A stretch of DNA of 64,000 bases. It comes from Conoideocrella luteorostrata. Taxonomy: Eukaryota > Ascomycota > Sordariomycetes > Hypocreales > Clavicipitaceae. Position 1 is the stretch's first letter, and every line of letters starts with the position of its first letter. The notes under the pieces are model-generated. The model was not told the origin of the DNA, made no database searches, and was given only the letters and a program-made list of their open reading frames with translations. Position numbers and translations under genes: made by a program. Positions 1 through 13,300 of the stretch are shown here, one piece after another. Where the stretch lies: the NCBI GenBank assembly GCA_032433595.1, contig JASWJB010000099.1, positions 62,001-126,000 on the forward strand, read 5' to 3'.

Positions 1-3000
1 GGAATATCGAGTTTGGCCGGGCTCATCAGGGATGGGAGCCGACATACTGCGAGGAATGGCCAGTTTCTGCGGGGGCTGATATACCGTTGATGGAAGCAAT
101 GTCAGTGTCTCGGCGCTCTGTTTCATAGGAGGGGATGCGTCAGGGGCATCATTTGGGCTATATGAAGACGGAATCTGCGGGACTTCGGGAGCTTCTTTAC
201 TGAGCCTGCTGCCGTTCTCAGCCTCAACGATCAGTCTCATGGCTTTGGGCGTCGCCGGCAAGCCAACCCGAGGTGTGTTCCTGGCATACATGCTCTTAGG
301 TGGCTCTGTTGCACATCGAGGAGGCAGATCTTCGCTGTCCCTGGGCTCCGACATTTCAACACCAATCCGCATGGCAGGGTTGTGGAAATCGTTTGGATGC
401 GGAATTTGAGGGGCCTGTGGTCTCTTGGCCAGCGACTTTCGACGCTCCTCAAGTTCAAGAGCTGCCTGCTCTTTCTTTCTTTGCCGTTCATCCTTCATTT
501 GACGCAAGTCACCAGCATGATCTGTCGAGGTCGCTCGTCCATGAGACGAGATCAAAGCCGGCAAGCTATCCAGAACTTCAGCCGTCTCTTTTTGACGAGT
601 CTCGGATCTTTCGCCCTTAGTTACGACAGGCGAATTGAGTACGCCGCCAACGCCACGGCTTGTGCTTCGGCTGTGTTTCACTCTGAAGCTCTCTTGCTCC
701 AACATGGCCTTTTTGAAGTCTTCCTCGTCTTCAGATCCTTGATAATGTAAAGCGGGACCCGCAGATAGAGGCACTGGCGAAGTTGGAGAGCGCTGATAAG
801 ATCCGTCACGCCCTTTGCTTCTGCCTCGAGTATCCAGTGCTGGTAGACGGGGCCTTCCGTCAGGGCTTCGGCGTTGGCTGCCACGGCTTGAGGTTCGACT
901 GCCGTTCTTCACCCTGTGGCCACCTGACTTCCTGGCAGTGGCGGTTTCTCCAACATCGAAATACCTGGGCGTCGTGCTCAAATTGGCCAGATCCTCGGGG
1001 GACATGGGAATCGGTGACGTGGGTGAGCGCTTGGGTTTAATCCATCCACGTGCGGAGGTTCGTCCGCGGTCTTCAGATGCTTCTCTCGACTTCGTTCTTC
1101 TCTCTCGGCTCCCATGACGGCCACGAGATGATTCACGGGCTCGCTCCACACTCTCTCCACGACTTCGATTTCTCTTCGAATAGTGCTGAGCAGTTTCAAG
1201 GCTACGAATGTAGCCGTCGCGATTTTTCTGACTGGCTCTCCAACTGCGTCCAGCGCTGGACGTCGATGTTATAGAGCTGGCAACAGAACCAGGCCCGTGG
1301 CGTTTCGGCCAGTGGTAGCGGGAAGAAGATGCTATCGACTGCTCTGGAGAGGTAACATCAGTAAGAGACTGCTGCTGCTCCAAAGTCGTGACCTCTAGAT
1401 TAACACCAGGTGGGATACGATCACGCGAGCCATTCCTATGGTTCGATCGAGCCTCCTGCATCCTAGTCACAACATCATCATTGGGAGACGGAGGTCGCTC
1501 CCTGTCGTATCCCTTAACAAGTTTCTGGAAGCCGTCCCGCATCATCATTGGGCTAGCCGTAGCAGCCCGCGGCAACGAAATGCCAGCAGCCAGGGTATCC
1601 TGCTCTGCTGATGACATGCGTAAATGACCCCGACGGCTATCTGTCGGTGTCTGTAAAGCCTTCTCTTCTATTTGAAGAGCGTCACGGTTCACGTCCGCCT
1701 CTCCAATGGATGGAAGTCGACCGCGCCCGTAGCTTGAACCGCCAGGGCGAGCAGACGTAGGTGTGTTGAACCTGCTCCTGCTCGACGGACGAAGGAAGGC
1801 TGTAGTTGCGTCGTTGATACCAGGAGAGATGGCCGATTCAGCAATTGGAGTTACGCCCGCGGCAATCGGCGTCTGTCCCCCATCGCCTTGTGAATAAAAC
1901 TTAGACTTCAGGGCTTGGTCCCCAAAGGAAGTAATGAGTTTGAGGGAAGAAGACTTGGCAATACTTCTTTGTGGGCCACGTTGAAGGCCGGGGGGAGATA
2001 AGGGCGGGCTGAGAATCTCAGGGATGCTTGGGGTTATACTCTGAAAATTGAGCTGAACCGCTGAAGGCGAACACCATGGTTCAGTAGATTCTTGGTCAGT
2101 GCAGGCAAAGCATCTGATGGCAAGCTGTTGCTGGCGGTGTTGTACAGCCCATTCACCCCATTTGCGGATGATGGCAGCCTGACGCTCCCACACGCTTGGG
2201 AATGCGACGCAAGTGAGGATAAGAGCCTCCATATAGCGCTTATGAGAAATGTAGACCTCAATGGCATCATTGTGATCGCCCATGCCGAGCATAATAGTAA
2301 CGGCGACATGAACATCGCCGCTCTCTAGCAGGCGTTGAACGTAGGCACGCCCCAGCTTGTGTTGCGACTCTTGCGCACCAATACCACTCAGAGCGAGAGC
2401 CATCCAATCCGACGAGCTCATGTTCTCGGAGCTGCCGACCATAATATTAGCGTCCATGTCACCAAGCCACTTGGCCAAGAGAATACGACTAGTGGAACCA
2501 GGTGCATGTCGAGCCATTTCGTCTCGGATCAAGTCTTCGATGCCCCGGTGCCATCCAAATATTGTACTCAGCATTTGCCTCCTCAAGTCATCGTTGGTCA
2601 ATCGAGAATTATCCGCCTTCATGGGATGCTTGTAGGGAATGTCAGTCAGACGAGTGCGTGTGTATTTAAACAAGTCGTACACCATTTTATCGTCGGGGCT
2701 CCTGGGCACCTCATTCCTGAGACGAGATGGCCTGTGTCTGGATCTGGATGAAGCCATTGACGGCACACTTGTCGATGGGAGAGAATAGCCCATGGAGTAA
2801 TTATCAATTTCTGTCCGTCCGGCGACAGACGATTTGAGTGAAGAACCAGCTGAGATATAAGTGTTCTCCGTCATGCCTCTGGACCTCATAGATGCTGCTG
2901 GGCGGTGACCTGGAGTACGAGAACCGGCCGACGACTTCGACAAGGATGACATGCCACTTCGACTTGACACGGGACTAGCAGAATCATGGGACATTTCGCC

Positions 3001-4416
3001 TCCCGAAGAATCGAGGTGTGGTCGGCGGGAGAAGCGGGCAAAAGGCGACATCTGATCTTCATCACTTTCTGATACGCCCATTTCAAACGGAACAGAGCTA
3101 GACTCTGATTCTGAAGTGTGAATGGTGGTGGCAGATTGTGCCGACTTGTTCTCTGGTTCCTCAATAGAGTTGGGAGGGGAAGGTGGGAGAAGGCTGACAG
3201 GATGCTGAACGTTTGCGACTATGACGGATGGTGAGTTGAGATCAAACTGTTGCACTGTGCCATTTGGTCCTAATGTAAAGAGTGTAGCGCCTGGTCCATA
3301 AACTGCCAAGCCTTTAACATGTTCCAGAGTAGGGATGGAATCGAAGGTGACGTGTTTCGTCCGCACGTCCCACGATAATGTTTCTCTATAAGGAACGTCA
3401 GTCGAGTTTTGGCAGCGTACGAGTTTGGGGAGCTGGACACATACGATTCTGAGAACTGAATTATGCGACCGTTCTTGGACCAACCCATCCAGTTGGGTCC
3501 GTTTACATAGCTCTCTCTTCGCCGAAGTACTCTCACTACTTTTGCTGGATCATCGGCGCTGTGGCTTTTTGCGACACTCCAGACGCGAAGGTCGCCATCA
3601 TGGGTCTGTGCAGCCAGCATGTCCGACTTTTGGCGCAAGGACGATGCGTGCCATGCTAATGAGACTATAGGTGATGGCGGTCTTGCTGTTGTCAAATTGT
3701 GCAAGATGGTGAAGCGAGGCTGTAATGTCGCAATCAAAAGGGATCCATTTTGGTATCTATGAAACGAGTTTAGCAAGTAGCCATACGATTGGAAGTGTAA
3801 GGAGCATGTCAATTTTACCCAATAGCAAATGTTCTGCAGTCCGCAGACGGCGCCAGAGCAGTGACAGCAATCTGGTCAAGAGTCCTCGCGGATAAGTGTT
3901 CGGAGGTTTTTGGTTCAAAAAGAATAATGCTTCCTTGGGCATTCCCTGTGAGAATATCGTTAGTCACAATTTCGATTGTGATTTTCACGGCGACACAAAC
4001 TCACCGAAAGCCACGTTGCCATTGCGCATCCACGCTGCGACGGTCAATGTCTCATAAGACGCAAACCTGGCGACTTCATCGCCGGTCATTAAATCCCACA
4101 CGATCGCAGTCTGACCAACATCATAACTAACTACGAGGCGCCCACCTCCATCCTCACTCTGATTGTCAACGGCGAGTAGCTGAACTTCTTCTGCGTGTCT
4201 CGAGAATCTCTTTTCAATAGTCAAAGTATCATGATGGCAACACACAACTGAAGCGCCTTGCGCATAAACAAACATAGAAGCCGTGGCGGCGCATGAGTCT
4301 AATAACTTTAGGTCTGCAATAGATGGCATCGTGGTGGCGTCTTGTTGGCGTCCACCTCTGGCAGTAGACGATTGCCCAGAGCTTTTCGCCGTGCGATTCC
4401 ACGATGATGTAGACAT
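1..4416 (-). CDS. Large WD40 protein with Gemin5-like helical region (C-terminus cut off by window)
   Basis: Four exons are visible: 4416-4005, 3945-3819, 3756-3445 and 3385 to beyond position 1. Introns are 59, 62 and 59 nt, with donors GTGAGT, GTAAAA and GTATGT and AG acceptors; frames join cleanly for at least 1412 codons. The ATG at 4416 is the first in frame. Residues 1 to about 400 look like WD40 blades (for example TAIVWDLMTGDEV and GDLRVWSVAKS). Residues about 400-550 are Ser/Pro-rich linker. Residues about 553-716 are helical; LGMGDHNDAIEVYISHKRY (650-668) resembles the TPR-like repeats of Gemin5. From about 717 onward the chain is disordered, Ser/Arg-rich, and open to the window edge. 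A scaffold or RNA-binding role is inferred from this architecture only; no catalytic domain is seen. Another large WD40 scaffold remains possible. Confidence 0.85.
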
Positions 4417-5757
4417 GGTGAGACTGATATGTGTTGGCGGCGCCGACCAAAGGAATGATCAGATGATAAAGCCAAGCACAAGCTGTGCTTTATGTCGTAG
4501 GGAACCTGCAGGAGGAAAAGACTCTTTTCGGCAAACCCCGCAGAGTACTACTGTCGTCCTCCTCGATATTCGACGGGTCAACAAGCCCACCGTGGAACGG
4601 TATATGGACCGTACCACGGCTGTCGTCGAGATGCCTGCCCGTTCGAGTGTGACTGATTGGATAGCCTTTCTTCCCTCGCACAAGAAATATACGACGGGGA
4701 GAATCAGTGGTCGGCTAGGATGGGTTTGCACTTAGACCATCATTTACACGATCTGAAGTATGCCCTTGCATGCGCCCGCGGACAAAATCGTTGAACCAAA
4801 GAGCAAGATCAAAAGTTTGTTGATCGATTATCCCGTCTCGAATAATAGAAAAGATATTCCCTGGCACTATGCGAGTCAGCTTACGAAGCCGAGAAAGAAC
4901 TCCGGGGGACACTCGTTTGGTGTCGTCGGGAATGTGGTGGTGGTGGGCAGCAGAGGGAGTGTTATGAGTCGCTCTATGCCAATGTCCTGCGTTCACACCG
5001 CAACGATGTGTCTCGGTCGCAACGTGTAACGTGGGCGAAGATTTGAAGAGTTTGAAGGGACACGGTCAAAAATGTGAGCAAGAAAAAAGGCGGCGGTTAA
5101 CTCCAAAACTGTGTTGCCGTGCGGAGAGAATGGGACGGCGACAAGAGAGGTGGTTGTCTTGTAACGGTGACCCGCCTCGAAGAGGAGGTGACCGGGGTCG
5201 GCGCTTGTCTAGGAGCTTATTGGGAACCAGGCCTCGGGATTGTGGTTACACAAGAAGATCGAGAACAAAGCAATTCGTGTTTTCGAAAGCTTTCCCCCAA
5301 GATTCCAACCCAGAATGAGATCGATTCAGATTTTACTATGCACGTTCGAAAGCGGAGTTGTGGTTGTAATGAGGGAGAGCAGGACAAGGTGCGGCGGGAT
5401 GGGAGATTAGGAAAGACGCAGAGAAAGAGAGGAAGGAAAGAGAGGGTCTGGTCGCAAGCGACGAAGGAAGGGGCATGGAGTAAACTAGACTGCTCTGTAC
5501 ATGCGACAAGATGCAAAGGCACCAGACACTTGTTGGCCAAACGCAGAGCGCAGACAGAGTTGCAGAGGCCAGAGAAAGGGACAGGGGTCGAACGCGCGCA
5601 TATGTATGTACATTTAAAGCCTGGCAAGGTATAAGACCAACCGGTATACTATGGTACGGCGTGGTACGCAAGTATTCAACGTATTCATGGATGGACTTGT
5701 GGATGTAGCGTAGCTGCGGTACGTACAGTATCGGTTACAAACGAAGCCTAGGCTGCT

Positions 5758-5783
5758 TAAAGCAAAGCAAGGCAAAGCAAAGC
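5758..5783. repeat. AAGCA-type short tandem repeat
   Basis: Imperfect head-to-tail copies of AAGCA/AAGGCA occur in a non-coding stretch. This looks like a microsatellite; no function is suggested. Confidence 0.6.
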
Positions 5784-5900
5784 AACATACGGGAAGTGCG
5801 AAGCAGAGCGAGCAGATCAGAGCAGAGCTGCAGCCCAAACATGGGTGCTGGGTGGGCAGGATGTACTAGCACGCCACGGACAGGTGATGGCACAATACAA

Positions 5901-5942
5901 TACTCCGTTCTCCGTACAATGCATACAATGCATACAATGCAG
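5901..5942. repeat. TACTCCGT/CTCCGTAC pair followed by three 9-bp ACAATGCAT units
   Basis: A doubled TACTCCGT-TCTCCGTAC element (5901-5917) runs directly into three tandem 9-bp units at 5916-5924, 5925-5933 and 5934-5942. The last unit differs in its final base. The region is non-coding. Confidence 0.75.
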
Positions 5943-7190
5943 ATAGGGAGGGATAGGGGTTTGCTGCAGCAATGGCAGGGGCACGCGAAGGAGGGAAAAG
6001 GGAAACCAACCTGGGGGGTCAATCTGCATCCAGCGAGAGTGCAGCAGTTGTTTCCATACGGAAGTGGTAAGTACTCTGTCAAACAGGTACTTGCAGTCAG
6101 TTGGATGGGGGGGCCGTTCGAGGTGGTGGTGTGACGGATTCCCCATGCCCATGCTCCGTGGCCCATACCCATCCACCTCCATTCCCCATACTCCATCCCC
6201 TTTCAGACGTAGTCGCATCACGGCGCCTAACTGCTGGCTGGCACGGCTTACTAGTGGGCAATGAGGACCGCAACCTATATAAAATTAGATCTTAGGTTTT
6301 ACGGAGCAGTTTTTTTCTTATTTCTTGACGCAGGCTTGGATGATCAAACGGCCCAGCAGCAGTGGCCATGGGAGATAATTCAAGAAAACCGCCGCCGACG
6401 TCGTCATTGGCACCAGGGATAGGAACCATGGCTTCTGTTGAGATTGACTGCGGCTGCTGACGTATTGAGGCAGCCTATGGCCAGTGTCATGGGCCACGTT
6501 GAGTAGCGCGGACGAGTCACGGAATAGGACTCTAGTGTTCAAAGCAACCATGAGACGATGGAAGAGTGGAATTAGTATGAGACCGAGACATGGGCTCTGG
6601 GAAGGCAAAGAGGCACGAGGCAGAAACGTACGTCTTCAATGCTCCATACAGATTGAGAATTGAGGACTCCATACGGGAGTGTCTCGACCGATGGTAATAG
6701 ATGGACGCACGCGCATCAACTGTGACGAATTAGCATGGCAAACGGCTGGTTCAAGGAGAAAATACCCTTGACTAGTCTTCAAAAAGCCCTCGTCGGCATA
6801 CTCAATGGCATTGAATGAATGTACATCGACCCAAAGCTGCGTAGCGATTGGGTTGTGGTCCTCAGACATCATTTCCGTTTTATTTTTATTTTTAATTTGT
6901 GCTTTGTCAGAGATGCCGATGCAGCGCAGGTGCATTATTCTGGCGCCTGCAGGTGCCGCATCTAAGCTGATTTGGGTCTCGTTGGCCACGACTCTCTGCG
7001 CTGGCAGTGGCAGTGACAGTGGTTGAGTGGCAGTGACAGCGACAGCGACAGCGGCAGCAACAGTGGCAGAGTCCCAAACCCAGTCGATAGCACACCCATA
7101 TCTGGCCCGCCTCGTTCCTTGCGGGGTCTGTCTACATGGTTGCACTGCAGACGATCGCTGGCAAGCTGTAGGAGCTTCCCCAGCGGAGGG

Positions 7191-7210
7191 AAAAAAAAAA
7201 AAAAAAAAAA
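7191..7210. repeat. Homopolymer A20
   Basis: Twenty consecutive A on the plus strand, in non-coding sequence. Confidence 0.95.
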
Positions 7211-7458
7211 GACAGAAAACAGTCCATGCCATGTTTTGCGCCTTAACCCACCATGATCTCTCTTTCGAGCCACCTTTCCGGAGGTGGTAGTCATTCATTC
7301 AAGACAGCCGGCTATTATCAATGAACTTTTGATTCTGTTCCTGGTTCTATGTCTACCTGCTCCGTGGTTACCCACCACCAATCCATCCGGCACGCCGGCA
7401 CCAAAACTTGGCCTAGCTTCGTAAATGGGAAGCCGATATTGTCTTAGGTAGGGAGTAA

Positions 7459-7476
7459 GTGCTCCGTACGGAGTAC
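7459..7476. repeat. Near-palindrome GTGCTCCGTACGGAGTAC, copy 1
   Basis: This 18-mer is palindromic except for one position in each arm. An identical 18-mer lies at 8007-8024. It contains CCGTACGG, an everted pair of CGG triplets. Confidence 0.9.
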
Positions 7477-7506
7477 GTGATTGACAATTACAAGAAAGGA
7501 GAAGAC

Positions 7507-7533
7507 GAAGAAGAAGAAGAAGAAGAAGAAGAA
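7507..7533. repeat. (GAA)9 microsatellite
   Basis: Nine uninterrupted GAA units occur on the plus strand, next to the GACGAAG edge, in a non-coding region 30 bp downstream of a CTCCGTACGGAG element. Confidence 0.95.
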
Positions 7534-8006
7534 GCTACTAACCAAATAATGACGAATAGAAAGCCAGCAAAGCGTTCTGGCAGGTCGAGCGCTCAGCCAG
7601 ACTTGGTGAGTGGCAAGATAACAGCGACCTGACATGGACGAGACGACATGTGGTTGGGCTCTTGGAGCTCCGGAGCCAGCTCTGGAGCCCGTTTGTGGCA
7701 GGAAGGGATGCAGATGGGGCAGTTTGGGGCTGCGGTCGAAAGTGGGTCCCATCCGGCCGACGTTCGAATTGAAAATGGCTTCCAAGCGCCGACGACTTTA
7801 GCGGCTTTTGATTGGTTGCGCTTGCAGCAAGTGCGCGCAAGGAACCAGCCAATTATAGGCCTCATCACCACTGCCGCAGGGTTCTAATCGCCCTCTCCCG
7901 GCCGCTTTGTTGGCCTGCAAGGGTTCTAACGAAGCGGATCAAGCTCGGACCACCATCGACAAACATGGAGTCACCCAGCCAGGGTGTTCCAGCATCATCG
8001 ACATTT

Positions 8007-8024
8007 GTGCTCCGTACGGAGTAC
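8007..8024. repeat. Near-palindrome GTGCTCCGTACGGAGTAC, copy 2
   Basis: Identical to the 18-mer at 7459-7476, in the same orientation, with unrelated flanks. The identity therefore does not come from a larger recent duplication. Confidence 0.9.
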
Positions 8025-10270
8025 TCTTCTCGGTCTCGCTGGCTACGAAATAGAACGCAGCGTGATTTCACCTCTGGTCTCCAAGTATCCTTGCTTTGCA
8101 GCTACCATCATTAGTGGCTCTCGGCACCCCTTGGAGACAAGCTTAGGTAATGGCTGCCAAACTACCCACTTACTGTCTCGGCTGATGGAATGGCTTGAGT
8201 GGCTTGAATAGCTGCACTGTCTGCCAGTGGCCACTACAAATTTAGCTAGAGACTCGCTCATATCACTATCGCCATCATTCTAGTCCAATTACTTTCCCAG
8301 CCTAGCCCATCATCAATTCTCGCGAGCGGGGACGGGATGGAACAAGATCCCAATCGATATCTAGGAAGTCAAACGAGAACAACCTTCAACCGCAATGCCA
8401 CAAAGTTTGCCTTCGTATCGAGCGGGCCGTCCCTGTTCGGGGCCTTGAAATCGACGGCTTCCCCCTCTTCAGAGCACCGCTATGGTATCGTAACATGTCG
8501 ATATCGGCTTGGCCGAACGAGGTGGTGTGCATCTCAAGACATTCCCCCTCGGTCTACGCATATGGAGTTGAGCGCTCAACCGATTTGTGCTGAATGTCTA
8601 ACAAGACAATTGTCAATTACCCCACAGGATTTTACTCGGTAAAGGGTCACGACTACCCCGGCGAGTATGGTGGAAAGTCGCTCAGTTGCGAATATCATGG
8701 AAATAATTCCCCCCTCGACTCCGAGCACTCCGTGCTCTGTAGTTACTATGTACGTTGTACTCCGTACTTCGTCCAAGACCTACTCGCTCCCTTGAAGCAA
8801 GCAAGAAAGCACGCAAACAAACAGGTTTCTGGGGTGCGGCCCCACCTGTGGATCATACTATTCCGGATGGAATCCGGCCAAGCTGCCGAGATGGAGCAGA
8901 TTGGCGGAGCATCAGGCAAGCCTTTCGTTATCACCAACAACGAAGGGAGCGGAGCAGAGTTGCGGTGGTAGTATTACAGTGCTTCATGCCACCCAAGCCA
9001 AAAAAAAATAAAAAATTGACAAGGTTCGTGATAATATTCATGCACAACACGCGTCGAAGAAGGTGACGAGTTCGTCGACCCTGGCCACGAGCTAGTCTAC
9101 GCCAAATACCATAGGTTGATCAATTGGCTCTTCGTCCACCGTGACTGCCACAGAGCAGGCAGAATTGCCGTGATGTGATCTGATAGCTGTGTGACTGTCT
9201 AACCATGTATATGATGCCAGCAAGGTGCATGCCATTTTTGACGGAGTTGACGAGCTAACCGCGTGTACGATACACCGGTGTACAAGCCGATTGTGACGAG
9301 CCTGGATTGAGCCAGATGTGTAGTTACTCCGTACACTACATCGACTTCAGACAATTGTTGAGGGTTGTTTTCGCGTTCATGCTTAGCTCTACATATTGCT
9401 CAGCTAATCTAGCCGAAAGTTCGGGTTTCAAAATAGTTTTCATTAAAACGTCTTCCCGGCAGTATTGACTGCCACGAGGAATCTCGCAAAGGTGATAGAA
9501 AACAATTCTAGCAGAAGAGACCGTATGATGCCGGTATTCTGCTGAGCATATTCGCTCATTCAACTTCTCACAGACTACTCCGTACAAATAAAGAGAACAC
9601 TCCAATTCAAATCCAGCAGCCATTAAAGAGGAAATTTCATTCAAATGCAAGAACTTTCTTCTGCAACCATCTGACCATGCAGGCACAAAGCTGCAATACA
9701 AGGGTAGCACACCATCTTGTGTGGTGTCTTCCCACTAGCAAGCTGAAGTGCTACCCAAATCCTATCGCAGCCTTTTCAGAGTCGTACAAACACTGCATTT
9801 GTGCCAACAGAGACACTGCGACTATAGTGATAGTCTCCAGCCACCAAACAGCTAAAGTAGCTCAAGCCTCCCCCGCTCGTCCACCATGCTGACCTTCATC
9901 CTAGGGTCCCTTGATTCGCTTGAATCCTAGATCCCCACAGGCGGCCCATTGTCGCGGCCCGAAGGATTTCCAAAGATATCGTGAAAGTAGAAGTCACTGC
10001 TAAAGGATACTCTGACTAGTAGGCTGGTTGTCACGGTAGCAATAGTGTGGGAGCCCTGGTTCCGGCTCAGAAACTGTTCTGATCACAGAGGGTTCTCTGT
10101 TGCAACGGATCACAATTCTTGTGTTCAGCACAGTCTGCGATCACTTGCAGATCTAGCTACAAGGTTGCTGAAGCCACCGAATCCGCGTGGCTAGAGCCTT
10201 TGAAGGTTAGTATTCGAGGCCACACTCTGCCCGTATTGTGACGTCCTCTCTCCCCGTCTCTTCAATCCAC

Positions 10271-10312
10271 TTTTAAAAAAAAAATTTAATTAAATTTTTT
10301 AAATTTTTTTTT
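10271..10312. repeat. A/T-only low-complexity block
   Basis: Forty-two bases made only of A and T, in runs such as T4A10 and A3T9, in non-coding sequence. It could act as a flexible, nucleosome-poor element; this is inference from composition alone. Confidence 0.85.
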
Positions 10313-13300
10313 GGTTTCTTCTCTCGCTACCTAATGAGCCCAGTTACGGAATGATCAAGGACGATCATGTAGGTACAGGACGTACATAATGGTGGTGCGT
10401 CACAAGATGGGTACCTCGACGGCGTGGTGGCCCTATACGCAGGGCCCGAGTATTGGTAGGGTTCAAAGAGGAGAAAGAGGGAGAACTCCAGATCGCATTG
10501 TCTCAGTGTCACGAATATGTCTTGGTGTAACCAGGATATGGACCAGCAATTGTCCACTCGAACCGGTCAATATCACAACATTGTCAATGACCAATTATTG
10601 CCCAATTAAAACCCAAAGGTATGTGGCCGCAGTCGCCTCAACAACTAATAACGGCCCGATCGCACGATGATAACGCCTCAGTGATGACAATCGTCGACGG
10701 CCATCTTTCCTGAATTCATCACACCGTTGGTCTCATCGAAATCCAGCCACAATGCATGTCCACATTCATTTACCCGAAACATGTGCCAACAAAACAGATC
10801 GCCAAAAACCAAAGTCACCAAAACAGAGTGTCAAATCGGAGAAAAGGGCTTGCGGCCGTTGTGCCCATTGTAGGTAGCACAACGCCAGCGACGCAAAGAG
10901 CCATTCATCCAAGACGGGCTGTATGTATGTCTCTGAACCAAGACACCACGCTGCTAATTAATGTGGTGGTTGGCTTTCCCCTCCTCCCTGGCACACCGCA
11001 CGTGTGTGTGGCTTTACATCACAAGCCAACGAAATCTGCATGCAAGCCATTTCACACGCCATGCAGACAGGACAATCGGGGCTAATGCCGTTCTGTCAGT
11101 TTTTGCAGCAGTTTGCAGGCTTGTTTTTTTAGTTCTCGCACTCGCACGCAGCGTTGGACACAAGGCTGACAGGGAGAACATGCTGCTACTTTGCGACGAT
11201 TGTTTTATTTCCCCGCACGTGAATAGTGTACAATAATCAGTACAATAACCACACATGGGCGGTGACAGTGAGAGCGGTGCTTGTTGGGTACGAACTAAAG
11301 AGCATAGTTGGGCAACTGTTTCACACTTGGTCGAACCGCCATTACTTTTACCCCGTAGATTGTAATATCAATTGGGCACGAACGGGCGATGAACGCCGCT
11401 ATCGGGACATGTGCGCAAATTATGAAGCTTTGTTTGGCTAGCTACGTGCCGTCTCAAACGCTGAGAATAGAACACGGTGAGACACGGCGAGCGCGCGCTC
11501 GCACGGCTGAAGTAGCATCCAAGCTGTCAGAAGCTCAAACCAACATCGTTTTCTCTATGGCTTTGATCAGATATCATATTTCGTAATTTAAAACCCGTTG
11601 GTTAGCTTTGTTAAAGTCAGGTGGGATTACTCCGTACAGAGGCGTGGCAAATAATAGGGCTGTTGCCCAAGCTAGCACTCTGTAGGATCGCCAACGATGT
11701 CTTATATAGCTCATTGTACTGTAAATCACCATACGGATGAAATTGGGTTTCATTCGTCACTTGATCAGTGGTTTCGGTGTCGCCGGAAATACGGCACAAG
11801 ACAGTTCAGTTCGCCTCTGTCCTTACTACCACCAGCACCGCTCGAGTGAAAGGGCAACGGGCCCCCCCGGACACAAGACATCAATGGTGAACTCTGCTGC
11901 CGCGTATCTATTTTCGGGGCGGTATATGGGAGGAGGATTTGTTTATTTCAATATAATTATTTGAGACATTAAGTAGCCCCTAGGTTCCACGAAACGCCAT
12001 GTGAAGGGTGTCCGGCAGACCAGGTGGACATTATAGACCAGCAGCTTGATCCCTAAGTGGGAGTAATGCTGCTAAACTTCCGCATACTGCGAAGTGCTGT
12101 TCAATGAGAGGCCTCTTTGTAACACAAAAGCTAAGTTGAGACAAACGTAGGAAGAGAGCATCACGTATTGCGGCAGAGTACCGGAGTGAGAAGGAAACGA
12201 GAGAGATATGTCGCCTCCACATTGAAAGTTAGGAGAGCTATCACCAACGACCATGTCGACTCTCTACTTGTATATCTACACGGTACTAACTCACTAGCCT
12301 GGGCCGAACTGCAACTAGTCGAGATAGCTTCTACTACCTACTGGATTGGCCACAATCACAGTATGCCAGATGTGTCTACCATACTGTTGGAGTTACCAAT
12401 CATGCCCGCGCGAATACCCCGTCGAAAGCCGACTGAAGAGCCTTAATGCCGTACATTTTTGCAGGATGCCTTTCGGCCCACGTACATTCTGAATTTTCCC
12501 AAACTTCCCACAATGCTGGGCGTAGCTTGGGCCAAACTACAGGTCGTCGTCTGTCTGTTATCCAGTCAGTGATGAGGCGTATCGGTGGGTGTCCTGCCCG
12601 AGGCTAGGATGTAGAACAAAACTCACGCCGTAAAAAGCGCAACAGGCCCTGGTTACAGTTATAGATCAAGCGAAGCATTGTAAAAGGTTGCGAATATATA
12701 AGTTAAATCAGTATCACCCTCGTATTCCTACAAGGCGGAACGAAAAGTGGTTTACCAGGCCCTTCCGGGTCTGTTAGTGGTGCGCAAAGGTTCTCTCTTG
12801 CATATTGGGGTTTTAAATGTCATGCTGTCTTTCATAATTGCAATGCATCCTGCTGCTTTCTTTCCTGTTATTCCCAGTACATAAATACAAAGTACTTGAC
12901 GCAAGGATCGTCGTGGTCAGGGTTAGTGGTCCCAGTGACCTCCGCATATCGCATTATGAAGCATCACCCCTTCAGGCATCGTAGAAGAGAATCCCAACAC
13001 AGATGCTCTGGATATAGAACCGTTCCAATGCATCTTCGTACTCTGACGGATACCCTCAGGCACGTCAAAAATCTAACTCGTCACCCGGCCTGATTTTCCA
13101 AGCCACGCATTCTCTCGCAATCGCCCATTTCTGTGGAGCCTAGCCAGTGAGAAACCAGTCAAAGAAAGGTCAAGATGTGCATATAGCTGCCGCAGATACT
13201 CCGTACTGCTTTGTAAATGGGGGTGCCGCCAACTCTCAGAGTCTCGGAGTCTTTGTTGCTCTTGCTAGGAGGATCACACAGCTGTGTTGTTGCCTCCTCG

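Larger units (their letters stand above)
4417..6300. other. Upstream region of the WD40 gene, no gene recognised
   Basis: This stretch precedes the start of the minus-strand WD40 gene and should hold its promoter and 5' leader. Overlapping open frames near 5.0-5.7 kb run on both strands through purine-rich sequence and show no recognisable domain. Short tandem repeats and a CTCCGTAC-type motif lie at 5.76-5.94 kb. Confidence 0.6.
6301..10250. other. Gene-poor stretch with CTCCGTACGGAG motifs, no gene recognised
   Basis: Open frames here lack conserved domains. The longest minus frame, near 6.6-7.3 kb, reads through a 20-nt homopolymer (7191-7210). Copies of TACTCCGTAC lie at 8758-8767, 9325-9334 and 9576-9585, besides two near-palindromes listed separately. 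The minus frame at 9336-9710 opens with GTG rather than ATG, so it is not annotated as a gene. Confidence 0.55.

Noticed and set aside
5119..5671. Overlapping frames of 110-170 codons on both strands
   Set aside because: Purine-rich strand bias keeps all frames open. No domain, and it lies in the upstream region of the WD40 gene.
6636..7298. Minus-strand frame of 220 codons
   Set aside because: It translates a 20-base homopolymer into a Phe run and continues through CAGTGGCAGTGACAG-type repeats. This is not typical of a real protein.
9336..9710. Minus-strand frame of 124 codons
   Set aside because: It opens with GTG, contains a copy of the intergenic TACTCCGTAC element, and shows no family.
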